From: Neobacillus soli NBRC 102451
Lineage (GTDB): Bacteria > Bacillota > Bacilli > Bacillales > Cytobacillaceae
Length of the DNA: 64,000 nt
Assembly (NCBI RefSeq): GCF_001591665.1
Contig: NZ_BCVI01000059.1
Location: forward strand, 16,951-80,950
Reading direction: 5' to 3'
Shown: piece by piece, positions 16,395 to 23,896 of the stretch
Layout of the letters: each line of letters begins with the position of its first letter
Position numbering within the stretch: the first letter of the stretch is position 1
Program-made: the position numbers and the translations under genes
The notes under the pieces: model-generated
The model's input: the letters and a program-made list of their open reading frames with translations, nothing else
What the model was told of the DNA's origin: nothing
The model's database searches: none

Positions 16395-17549
16395 CTAATC
16401 TTGTTTAGTCGATGCCTCTTCAGTTAAAGAAAGATGGATTAATCGATCATCTTTTTCTGTTGCTTTCCCGCGTTTATCTCGGTTACTGGTTATCGTATAC
16501 AACTCATTGTTATCTACCAGTACATCTCTTAATCGGCCTGCTTCTGCATAAAACTCATGGAGTTTCTTACTTGTGACATCATACGAAAAAATCTTCTTAC
16601 CGGCTAATGAAGCAACATAGAGCTTTCCATCTTTAAAGGCCATTCCAGATGGCGCCCAAGTGGAATCACCTGATTGAATAATCGGCTTCACCATACCTTT
16701 TGCCTCTTCATTTCCTTGAATAACTGGCCAGCCATAATTTTTTCCCGATTGAATGAGGTTAATCTCATCATGCCCTGATTCTCCATGCTCGGAGCTATAA
16801 AGATTCCCCTTATTATCCCAGGCTAGTCCCTGAGGATTACGATGACCATAGGAATAAACATACGAGTCTTTAAATGGGTTATCCTTAGGAATAGCGCCAG
16901 TTACCGTCATTCTTAAAATTTTTCCAGCTAAGCTCTTAAGATTTTGGGCGTTATCCGACTTGCCAACATCACCTGTGGTGGCATAAAGCATTCCATCTGG
17001 CCCAACCTTAATCCGGCCGCCGCTATTTGACTTTCCGCCAGGGATTCCTTCTAAAAGAACTTTGTTTTCTTTCCATGTATCTTTTTCGAGCTTCAATGAA
17101 ACAATTCTGTTCAAGGGTTTACCATCTTTTTGATAAGTATGATACGCATAGGCCATCTTTGTTTGATTAAAGTCTGGTGCTAGTGTAAACCCGAGAAAAC
17201 CACCTTCACCTTCATGGAAAATAGCCTTTGAAACCTTTACATCCTCTACTTTTACTAGGCCAAAGTCTCCGTCGATTTGAATAACTGAGCCTTCCCGCTG
17301 ACTTAAGAAAAACGAGCTGCCATTCTTGTTTATGGTCCATGGGATATACAAATGATTCGCATTGACATTCCCATCATTCGAAACCGATACCTCTACTGAC
17401 TTTTTCATTACCTCTTTTGCATCCTGCTGAACGGAATCTTGTTTCTTACCCACATCATTCGCCTCATCCTTTTTATCCCAAAACAACGTAAATACAATCC
17501 CCGCTGCCAGGACAATCCCCAGCACACTAAAAAATACAACCTTTTTCAA
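16395..17549 (-). CDS. PQQ-dependent sugar dehydrogenase (GSDH family), membrane-anchored
   Basis: A 384-residue protein with an N-terminal hydrophobic anchor (residues 4-23) and the six-bladed fold of soluble glucose/sorbosone dehydrogenases. Blocks: EGGFLGFTLAPDF, PGGKSNSGGRIKVGPDGMLY, TTGDVGKSDNAQN, YSYGHRNPQGLAWD and SSEHGESGHDEINLI, a typical order for this family. Substrate is probably a sugar, though several GSDH relatives act on other polyols or need no PQQ. It is convergent with the quinohaemoprotein gene and follows the multicopper oxidase gene on the same strand. Confidence 0.85.
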   Translation of the reverse strand: MKKVVFFSVLGIVLAAGIVFTLFWDKKDEANDVGKKQDSVQQDAKEVMKKSVEVSVSNDGNVNANHLYIPWTINKNGSSFFLSQREGSVIQIDGDFGLVKVEDVKVSKAIFHEGEGGFLGFTLAPDFNQTKMAYAYHTYQKDGKPLNRIVSLKLEKDTWKENKVLLEGIPGGKSNSGGRIKVGPDGMLYATTGDVGKSDNAQNLKSLAGKILRMTVTGAIPKDNPFKDSYVYSYGHRNPQGLAWDNKGNLYSSEHGESGHDEINLIQSGKNYGWPVIQGNEEAKGMVKPIIQSGDSTWAPSGMAFKDGKLYVASLAGKKIFSYDVTSKKLHEFYAEAGRLRDVLVDNNELYTITSNRDKRGKATEKDDRLIHLSLTEEASTKQD

Positions 17550-17622
17550 AATACCACCTCAACGTAAAATAATTTTCTTCAACAGTGTAGACATATTTCT
17601 GACTATTCAAACACCACGAATC

Positions 17623-17664
17623 AAAAAAAGCGACCAGCTCTTTTCCTTCGAGTTGGTCACTTTT
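17623..17664. terminator. Bidirectional terminator
   Basis: AAAAAGCGACCAGCTC and GAGTTGGTCACTTTTT form a stem at the end of the multicopper oxidase gene. Confidence 0.75.
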
Positions 17665-17678
17665 TGAAATCATGTTTA

Positions 17679-19157
17679 TTAATGATGATTAGTATGTTGA
17701 TATTCATGATTGTTTTTAGGCAGCTGGGTTGATACTTGGGATTCTGTACCAGGTTCTACAAGTAAGAATTGTCCCATCATCCCGTCATCTTCATGCCGTA
17801 ATATATGGCAGTGATACATAAGTGGGTGAGAAGGATCGGGATAGTTTCCAAATTCCACCGCGAGTCTAACCGTTGAACCATTAGGAATAAACACAGTATC
17901 TTTTCTTCCTCTTTCGTACTCTGGAGGCTTCTTACCGTTTATATCCAACACTTGGAATGCCGCATCATGAATATGAAAGTTATGAGACCAGCCAAAATTG
18001 TCTATTTCCCATATTTCTCGTGTACCCGCCGGCACAACCTCATCAATTCGGTTCATTTTCATCTTTTTGTCATTAATCATCGACTCCATCGTCATTTTAA
18101 ATTGACGGACCCTAGCATCCTTGGGAACCTCTATTGGCGGTACGGTAGAAAGCTGCCCGGCTACTGGAGTTGACGCTGTTAATTTAGAAGCTGCAACAAT
18201 TTTTAATAAATCAAATTCACCATTTTCAATACCACTGCCTTCGCTGTAACTGCGAAGGATCGTTTCCTCTCCCGGTTTAAATGTAACAACCATCTCTGCC
18301 CGTTCTCCTGGACTTAGCATAACACGATTCAATGTAACCGGCTTTTGGAGGAGGCCGGCATCATTTGCTACCAATTGAAATGACCGACCATCAGTAAAAC
18401 CAAAATGATAGGCTCTTGCATTTGAGGCATTTAGCAATCGAAACCGAACTTGACTTGCTGTTACTTTAAGAAATGGGTCATACGTTCCATTTACAAGGAT
18501 TTCATTGCCAAGTGTGCCAAAAGTCGTATCATCTTTCTCTGATAACTGACCATCACTAGTAAACAATTTATCTTGAACAATGAGTGGGATATCATCGACA
18601 CCGTAATCAGAAGGTAACTTTTTGGAATCCTTATCATCGATAAGAAACAGGCCAGCAAGTCCTCGGTACACATGTTGTGCTGTTTTACCATGTACGTGGG
18701 GATGGTACCAGTCGGTTGCTGCCGGTTGGTCAATCGTCCAATTGGGCGACCATGTTTCTCCTGCTTCAATCATTTGATGCGGTCCTCCATCCATCACTGC
18801 CGGTAATTTCATCCCATGCCAGTGGATCGTTGAGGCCACGTCCAAGTGATTCACTACATCAAAAGCAACTTTGTCACCGCGTGAAGCCTTAATGGTCGGA
18901 CCAAGATAGGAACCATTGATTCCCCATGTATCTGCCATTTTCCCTGGTAAAAATTCTGTAGTGCCTGATTGCATCGTTAAGGTGAAATGTTTTGTACCAT
19001 CGTTTCCAATTGTAGGCTCGAGAAGCTGCGGAATTTTCAACGGATTTTCAAAGTGCAGCTTCCCCACATTTGTTACTGTTTTTTCATCCCCACAGCCAGC
19101 CAATCCGAAGACAAGTAATAGTAACAGTAAGATAAAAATACCTTTATACGTTTTCAA
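17679..19157 (-). CDS. Multicopper oxidase, lipoprotein
   Basis: A 492-residue laccase-like oxidase with a lipoprotein signal (LVFGLAGC, Cys22). All four copper-binding blocks are present: TIHWHGM, WYHPHVHG, HNFHIHDAAF and YHCHILRHEDDGMMG, giving the type 1, 2 and 3 ligands, with a Met axial ligand on T1. It is closest in layout to the FtsP/CueO/bilirubin-oxidase group and anchored outside the membrane, so copper tolerance or oxidation of metal or phenolic substrates is plausible. The exact substrate is not readable. Confidence 0.9.
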   Translation of the reverse strand: MKTYKGIFILLLLLLVFGLAGCGDEKTVTNVGKLHFENPLKIPQLLEPTIGNDGTKHFTLTMQSGTTEFLPGKMADTWGINGSYLGPTIKASRGDKVAFDVVNHLDVASTIHWHGMKLPAVMDGGPHQMIEAGETWSPNWTIDQPAATDWYHPHVHGKTAQHVYRGLAGLFLIDDKDSKKLPSDYGVDDIPLIVQDKLFTSDGQLSEKDDTTFGTLGNEILVNGTYDPFLKVTASQVRFRLLNASNARAYHFGFTDGRSFQLVANDAGLLQKPVTLNRVMLSPGERAEMVVTFKPGEETILRSYSEGSGIENGEFDLLKIVAASKLTASTPVAGQLSTVPPIEVPKDARVRQFKMTMESMINDKKMKMNRIDEVVPAGTREIWEIDNFGWSHNFHIHDAAFQVLDINGKKPPEYERGRKDTVFIPNGSTVRLAVEFGNYPDPSHPLMYHCHILRHEDDGMMGQFLLVEPGTESQVSTQLPKNNHEYQHTNHH

Positions 19158-19257
19158 TTTTATCTATTTCCTTCTTTCCAATTCAATAAAAATCTAATAA
19201 TTTAAAATCCACAAGTTAAATGATAAACCGGTTATAATAGAAATTCAATAAAACCAA

Positions 19258-19300
19258 GTAAATCGACAAATTTCGGGGCGTGCCAGGCACCGAAATTTTA
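19258..19300. repeat. Dispersed repeat, copy 5 (inverted extended form)
   Basis: AATCGACAAATTTCGGGGCG then TGCCAGGCACC and GAAATTTTAAAT. Read on the minus strand it has the same order as the copies at 9759 and 13866. It lies in the promoter region of the L,D-transpeptidase gene. Confidence 0.6.
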
Positions 19301-19384
19301 AATAATTTGATTTTTGAAAAATTCCATAATATGAAATCTAGTAGTATAATAGTAGTAACTTAAAAGTAATAGCGGGGGAATATT

Positions 19385-20827
19385 ATGAGCACGATAAATG
19401 AACCAATTAATAGAATGGATAAAAGGCAGAGGAGCTCAACCAAATGGTTTAAGAGTTGGAAGTTTATCACGATAGGCATCATCGTTATTATTGCACTCAT
19501 ACTTGCGGGAATTAGCTATTATCAGGCAACCCGGTTCAATTCGAAGATTATGATTAATGACACAAAGGTCGGTGGGCTGACAGCTGATCAGGTAATAACT
19601 AAATTAAAAACATCTAAATTAACAAACAGAGTCTATGTCGGAAAACAACAAATTTTAGATGAAAAAGATACAACGATGGCATTTACGGACAAGGATCTTC
19701 CTGAGGTTAAGAAATTACTAAAAAAACAGTGGTCGTTTTTTCCTTCCTTAAAAGAAAAAACTTATTCGTTGATACCCAAAAAGGCGGATCAGTTTCGAAG
19801 CCAAACGATGAAAAAGCAGATAGAAGAGAAGCTCCTTTCAATGAATAAGCGCTTAAAAGCACCCAAAGATGCGAAGGCGAAATTGGAACACGGCAAAATT
19901 GTAATCTCCCGAAGCATAAATGGAGAAAAGTATGATGTTGCTAGTCTATTGAAGGATTACGAAAAGCAGGATTATAAAAGTGATATTCATCTGAAACCTG
20001 TATACAAACAGCCCATCAAAGAAGACAGTTCCATTGTAAAAAATGAAGAGATAGCACTGCAGGAACTCCTTCAACGAACCATTGATTATAAGGTACAGAA
20101 CAAAGTGTATCCTTTAAAGGCAAGTGAATTAATTAAAAATGCCTCTGTATCAAAAGATATCAAGGTTACCATCAGTGTGAGTGACATTAAGACCAAGATT
20201 GATGAAATTAATCGTTCTCAATCCACATTAAATAAAAATTTCACCTTTAAGACCCATTCAGGATCGGTTATTTCGGTAAAAGGACAAGGCTACGGCTGGG
20301 CAATTAATGTTGAGAAAGAAACGGCGATGATTCAGGAAGCCTTTGTCAAAGGAGAGAAATCAATTTCTGCTTCCAATATTTACGGAAATGGCTGGAGCAA
20401 TGAAGGTATCGGCTATGAAACAACAACGAATAACGGCATTGGCGGTACGTATGCGGAAGTGTCGATTGCCCAACAGCGGATTTGGATATACACGGATGGA
20501 AAGTTGGCACTCACCACGAATGTAGTAACCGGCAAACACAGCACCAGTGAAGATACATCACCGGGAGTGTGGTATATCCTCTATAAACGACCACAGTATA
20601 CACTCAGGGGCAGTGCAGTTGGTAAAGCTGATTATGCTGTTAAGGTCAATTACTGGGCTCCGTTTACAAACAGCGGACAAGGGTTTCACGATGCCAGCTG
20701 GCGGACAAACTGGGCAAGTAATGCCTATCTAACAGCAGGCTCAGGCGGCTGCGTCAACACGCCCCCTAGCATGATGAAAGCCGTATACGATAATCTCAGT
20801 ACTTACGATCCGGTTGTAATTTACTAA
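19385..20827 (+). CDS. L,D-transpeptidase with peptidoglycan-binding domain
   Basis: A 480-residue wall enzyme anchored by one N-terminal helix (residues about 28-48). A PG_binding_4-like region follows, then a C-terminal YkuD domain (about 355-480). The catalytic block is HDASWRTNW...GSGGCVNTPP, with the nucleophilic Cys in SGGCVN. It forms or edits 3-3 cross-links or attaches proteins to peptidoglycan. AGCGGGGG precedes the ATG by 6 bases. Alone in its transcription unit. Confidence 0.9.
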   Translation: MSTINEPINRMDKRQRSSTKWFKSWKFITIGIIVIIALILAGISYYQATRFNSKIMINDTKVGGLTADQVITKLKTSKLTNRVYVGKQQILDEKDTTMAFTDKDLPEVKKLLKKQWSFFPSLKEKTYSLIPKKADQFRSQTMKKQIEEKLLSMNKRLKAPKDAKAKLEHGKIVISRSINGEKYDVASLLKDYEKQDYKSDIHLKPVYKQPIKEDSSIVKNEEIALQELLQRTIDYKVQNKVYPLKASELIKNASVSKDIKVTISVSDIKTKIDEINRSQSTLNKNFTFKTHSGSVISVKGQGYGWAINVEKETAMIQEAFVKGEKSISASNIYGNGWSNEGIGYETTTNNGIGGTYAEVSIAQQRIWIYTDGKLALTTNVVTGKHSTSEDTSPGVWYILYKRPQYTLRGSAVGKADYAVKVNYWAPFTNSGQGFHDASWRTNWASNAYLTAGSGGCVNTPPSMMKAVYDNLSTYDPVVIY

Positions 20828-20830
20828 GAA

Positions 20831-20881
20831 AGATGGCTCTCGAGCTTCCTGCCATGGAAGAACAAGAGCCATCCTTTTTTT
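20831..20881 (+). terminator. Terminator after L,D-transpeptidase gene
   Basis: GATGGCTCT and AGAGCCATC form the base of a long stem followed by seven T. Confidence 0.75.
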
Positions 20882-20883
20882 GA

Positions 20884-21072
20884 TTATTTGCTCTCCGAAG
20901 CTGGTACTCCTGCCTTTCCCCAATGGGTTTTTGGCAATTCTGTCACCAATACTCTTACACTTTGTCTTGGTGCATCTAACGTTTCAACAACTGTATCTGT
21001 AATATTTTCAATTAGTGCTTTTATTTTTTCAGGCGGTCTTCCTTCTATAAGATTTACTTGAATAATTGGCAT
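20884..21072 (-). CDS. 4-oxalocrotonate tautomerase family protein
   Basis: A 62-residue tautomerase with the invariant Pro1 after Met removal (MPIIQVNLIEGRPPEKIKAL) and Arg residues near 11 and 39. It isomerises 2-hydroxymuconate to 2-oxo-3-hexenedioate in catechol meta-cleavage. It follows a 4-oxalocrotonate decarboxylase gene by 44 bases on the same strand, which supports this pathway role over other tautomerase functions. Confidence 0.87.
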   Translation of the reverse strand: MPIIQVNLIEGRPPEKIKALIENITDTVVETLDAPRQSVRVLVTELPKTHWGKAGVPASESK

Positions 21073-21116
21073 AGTAATTCCCTCCTCTTAAATTGATTTT
21101 CCTATTGATAAATGTT

Positions 21117-21905
21117 TTATTCTCCTACGGAGAAAGTAACTTCCCCTAAACCATCAAATTTACCAGAAATAAAATCTCCAACTCTCAACAGTACAGCACT
21201 TGTTAAGGCACCAGATAAAATAATTTCGCCTTTTTTAATTTTCTCCCCTTTCCTTGCAAGCATATTTGCTAATACAGCAATTGCATTGGCAGGATGGCCT
21301 AAAACAGCTGCCCCAGCCCCAAGTTCCTTAATTTGGCCATTAATCGATAATGTCGCTCCTACTAATTCCAGGTCAAATTCACTTGGTTTTCTAAGTGTAT
21401 TTCCAAATACTACTCTAGAAGTAGAAGCATTATCTGCAATAACATCCATATGTGTAAAGTTAAAGTTTTCATAACGGCTATCGATGATTTCAAGTGCAGG
21501 TAAAACATACTCCGTTTTAGCCAATACCTGAGCACCCGTAATTCCAGGTCCCTCGATATCTTCTCCAATCAGGAATGCAATTTCTGCCTCAACCTTCGGA
21601 TGGATTAGATCTGAAAAAGGGAGTACACCGCCATTATCGATCAGCATATAATCAAATACATAACCGTAAATTGGCTCCGATACGCCCATTTGATCCCACT
21701 TTGCCTTACTTGTTAAACCCATTTTAGGGCCAACGATTCTGTGTCCCTCATCTAATTTTTTCTGCACGAGTATTTCCTGGGCCTGATAGGCTTCCTCCAC
21801 TGTTAAATCAGGTTTGATTGTCTTTGTTACCTTGAAAACTTCTCGTTTTTCTACTTCTGCAGCAACCAAGTAATCAGCAATTTGCTTAATGATTTCACTA
21901 GCCAT
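21117..21905 (-). CDS. 4-oxalocrotonate decarboxylase / 2-keto-4-pentenoate hydratase family
   Basis: A 262-residue enzyme of the DmpH/DmpE superfamily (FAH-like fold). Markers are GPKMGLTSKAKWDQMGVSEP, HPKVEAEIAFLIGED (the Mg ligands E and E), IDSRYENF and GAGAAVLGHPANAIAVLANM. The ending RVGDFISGKFDGLGEVTF is more like the decarboxylase than the hydratase. It probably decarboxylates 2-oxo-3-hexenedioate. The gene downstream is the tautomerase and the region upstream holds the tail of a paralogous hydratase gene. Confidence 0.85.
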   Translation of the reverse strand: MASEIIKQIADYLVAAEVEKREVFKVTKTIKPDLTVEEAYQAQEILVQKKLDEGHRIVGPKMGLTSKAKWDQMGVSEPIYGYVFDYMLIDNGGVLPFSDLIHPKVEAEIAFLIGEDIEGPGITGAQVLAKTEYVLPALEIIDSRYENFNFTHMDVIADNASTSRVVFGNTLRKPSEFDLELVGATLSINGQIKELGAGAAVLGHPANAIAVLANMLARKGEKIKKGEIILSGALTSAVLLRVGDFISGKFDGLGEVTFSVGE

Positions 21906-21950
21906 CTCTTTTCCTCCTTAGATATGAGTCAATGATCTAATTAAACCCAA

Positions 21951-22170
21951 TTATTTAAAGTTATCGCATACTTGCCCAAGATGAGCAAATCTTGCTGTAA
22001 AATTGTCGCCTGGCTTTGCAGCGACCATGCCGGAAAGCGCGCCGGCAAGGATTGCTTCACCAGCTTTTAGGGAAATATCATAATCAGCCAATCGATTTGT
22101 TACCAGGCCACACAGGTTGCAGCAAATATTCGCGGATAAAAAGGGGCAGTCACCACACCTCTTGTATTTA
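21951..22170 (-). pseudogene. Remnant of a 2-keto-4-pentenoate hydratase gene (3' end)
   Basis: On the minus strand one frame reads NRLADYDISLKAGEAILAG then ALSGMVAAKPGDNFTARFAH and stops at 21951. This is the C-terminus of a DmpE-like hydratase. The adjoining upstream stretch reads INTRGVVTAPFYPRIFAA in another frame, so the copy is both truncated and out of frame. It lies at the head of the decarboxylase/tautomerase pair, so this was once a longer meta-cleavage operon. Confidence 0.65.
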
Positions 22171-22260
22171 TCATTGCGATGGTTATCAATCTAACTTATC
22201 GATAAATCCAATTGCTTTGAAACCAAATAATCGTTACACTACTAAATAAAAGAACTTTTA

Positions 22261-22290
22261 AAATGCCTAGAAACCCCTGGGCATTTTTTG
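22261..22290. terminator. Hairpin with T run before yeeE-like gene
   Basis: AATGCC and GGCATT stem with an 11-base loop and six T. It ends about 55 bases before the transporter gene. Confidence 0.5.
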
Positions 22291-22344
22291 TGTTTAAACA
22301 GTTTAGGACATGGCCTTTAAGTAAAAGGGAGGGGATTAAGCTTC

Positions 22345-23574
22345 ATGAATCTATATCAAAAAATCTTCAAAGAATACTGGAATCCCTATATCGCCGTTGG
22401 TATAGCTGGTCTTGCTAGTGCATTGTACTTTGGAATCACCGGTACAGTTTGGGCGGTTACCGGGGAATTCACCAGGTTAGGCGGGCACGTCCTCGGATGG
22501 TTCGGGGTCGATGTGTCGCAATGGGCGTATTTTCAGCTTGTGGGCCTTGAAGGGACTCCCATCAGCCGGACTGATGGCTGGATTGTCATTGGAATGCTAG
22601 CTGGCGCACTGATTACGATTTTACTAAGCAATAGCTTTAAAATCCGCGTACCGAAGCAAAAGCGGCGTTTAATCCAAGGATTTATTGGCGGAATCATCGC
22701 CGGTTTTGGCGCACGCCTTGCCCTTGGGTGCAACTTGGCTGCCTTTTTCACGGGTGTACCGCAGTTCTCCTTCCACTCTTGGATTTTTATGGTGACCACT
22801 GCCATCGGTAGCTACTTTGGTGTTAAAATCGTCAATACCAAATGGTGGCGGGGAAAACCGACCTTGATGAAAGGCTCGATGAACCCGGCTGGCACTCAGC
22901 ATGTTGAGAAAAGAAAAGTTCAGCCAGTCATAGGTCTCATTTTTGCCCTTCTATACCTCGCACTTATTCTTTACTTTTTCGCGGCAGGCAAATCAATGCT
23001 CGCAGTTGCCTGTATTGCTGGAGCGCTGTTTGGGATTCTTATTGAACGCGGGCAAATTTGTTTCACTTCCGCTTTCCGTGATTTATGGGTCAGCGGCCGT
23101 GCGGTCATGTCCAAGGCGATTGCCGTTGGGATGCTGATCAGTGTTGTGGTTACATTTTTCTATATTCAAAGCGGCTCTGCTTCCATTATTAAAGTGGCAG
23201 CTCCAAGCACGGTAATTGGCGGTCTGCTTTTTGGGTTTGGTATTGTACTTGCCGGCGGCTGTGAGACAGGCATGATGTATCGGGCAATGGAAGGCCAATT
23301 GTTATTCTGGGTAGTAGGTGCAGGTAATATCATCGGCGCTACAGCCCTCGCCTATGGCTGGGATCATCTTGGCATCTATCATGCCCTTGTAGAAAATTGG
23401 TCGAAAGTAAACTTAATGGAACAATGGGGACCTATGGGAGCACTATTTGGAACAATAGCCATGCTTGCCGCTTGGTTCTTACTATCAAACTGGTGGGAAA
23501 AACGGTTCCGTTACGGAACGGGTATCAAACATAAAAAAATGGAAAGAATTTCTCACGTTACGAAGGAGGTATAA
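22345..23574 (+). CDS. YeeE/YedE-family sulfur (or selenium) transporter
   Basis: A 409-residue membrane protein with about 10 helices in two related halves. Conserved cysteine signatures are ARLALGCNLAAFFTG (around residue 128), ERGQICFTSAFRDLW (around 232) and LAGGCETGMMYRAMEG (around 308), which in this family line a path for thiosulfate or another reduced chalcogen species. YedE-type members have been linked to selenium metabolism by comparative genomics. The TusA-like gene begins 3 bases after its stop and uses a ribosome-binding site inside its last codons, so the two are translationally linked. Confidence 0.85.
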   Translation: MNLYQKIFKEYWNPYIAVGIAGLASALYFGITGTVWAVTGEFTRLGGHVLGWFGVDVSQWAYFQLVGLEGTPISRTDGWIVIGMLAGALITILLSNSFKIRVPKQKRRLIQGFIGGIIAGFGARLALGCNLAAFFTGVPQFSFHSWIFMVTTAIGSYFGVKIVNTKWWRGKPTLMKGSMNPAGTQHVEKRKVQPVIGLIFALLYLALILYFFAAGKSMLAVACIAGALFGILIERGQICFTSAFRDLWVSGRAVMSKAIAVGMLISVVVTFFYIQSGSASIIKVAAPSTVIGGLLFGFGIVLAGGCETGMMYRAMEGQLLFWVVGAGNIIGATALAYGWDHLGIYHALVENWSKVNLMEQWGPMGALFGTIAMLAAWFLLSNWWEKRFRYGTGIKHKKMERISHVTKEV

Positions 23575-23577
23575 TGT

Positions 23578-23823
23578 ATGTCGCAAGTGATGGATGTGAA
23601 CTACACTTTAGATATTCGCGGGGAGCCTTGACCATACCCAGTCATTTATGCGCTGGATGCGCTAAAAAACATGAAAATTGGGGAAGTCTTACAGGTCATC
23701 GCGGACTGTCCGCAATCCTTTCGAAGCGTCCCCGAAGAGGCTGTCAAACATGGCTACAAGCTCCTAACAGAGCCGCAAAGAGTCAGGCAGGATATCTATT
23801 TTTATATTAAAGTAGTTAAATAG
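23578..23823 (+). CDS. TusA-family protein with in-frame TGA at the catalytic Cys (candidate selenoprotein)
   Basis: Reading from ATG 23578 (AAGGAGGT 7 bases upstream) to TAG 23821 gives 81 residues, the usual TusA length. Codon 18 is TGA. It falls exactly where the family has the Cys of its CPxP motif: LDIRGEP-TGA-PYPVIYALDALKNM. All residues after it (GEVLQVIADCPQSFRSVPEEA, KHGYKLL, DIYFYIKVV) are conserved-looking and in the same frame, with no other lesion. A hairpin with SECIS properties follows (23645-23666). I read TGA as selenocysteine. A simple nonsense mutation or sequencing error is the alternative, and no selA/B/C/D genes are in the window. The YeeE/YedE transporter gene directly upstream supports a selenium or sulfur role. 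Confidence 0.72.
23645..23666 (+). promoter_or_regulatory. Candidate bacterial SECIS hairpin
   Basis: TTTA (23645-23648), bulged T (23649), GCGC (23650-23653), loop TGGAT (23654-23658), GCGC (23659-23662), TAAA (23663-23666): an 8-bp stem with one bulged U. The loop starts 22 bases after the TGA. Its second base is G. Both properties, and the bulged U, match what is known of bacterial selenocysteine insertion elements. Confidence 0.6.
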
Positions 23824-23828
23824 GGTCA

Positions 23829-23886
23829 AAAGGGTCAGTCCCCCGCTGCATTAAAGTATTAAGGCGGCGGGGGACTGACCCCTTTG
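23829..23886. terminator. Large hairpin, terminator-like, GGGTCAGTCCCC repeat type
   Basis: GGGTCAGTCCCCCGC and its exact complement GCGGGGGACTGACCC face each other over about 20 bases, then CTTT. It separates the TusA-like gene from the convergent oxidoreductase gene. The preceding GGGTCAAAA suggests a mobile short repeat used as a terminator. Confidence 0.65.
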
Positions 23887-23896
23887 ATTTGCTGTA

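Noticed and set aside
23574..23810. Open frame of 78 codons starting one codon earlier than the TusA-like gene
   Set aside because: It is an out-of-frame shadow; the translated sequence resembles nothing and the neighbouring frame with TGA at codon 18 is clearly TusA-like.
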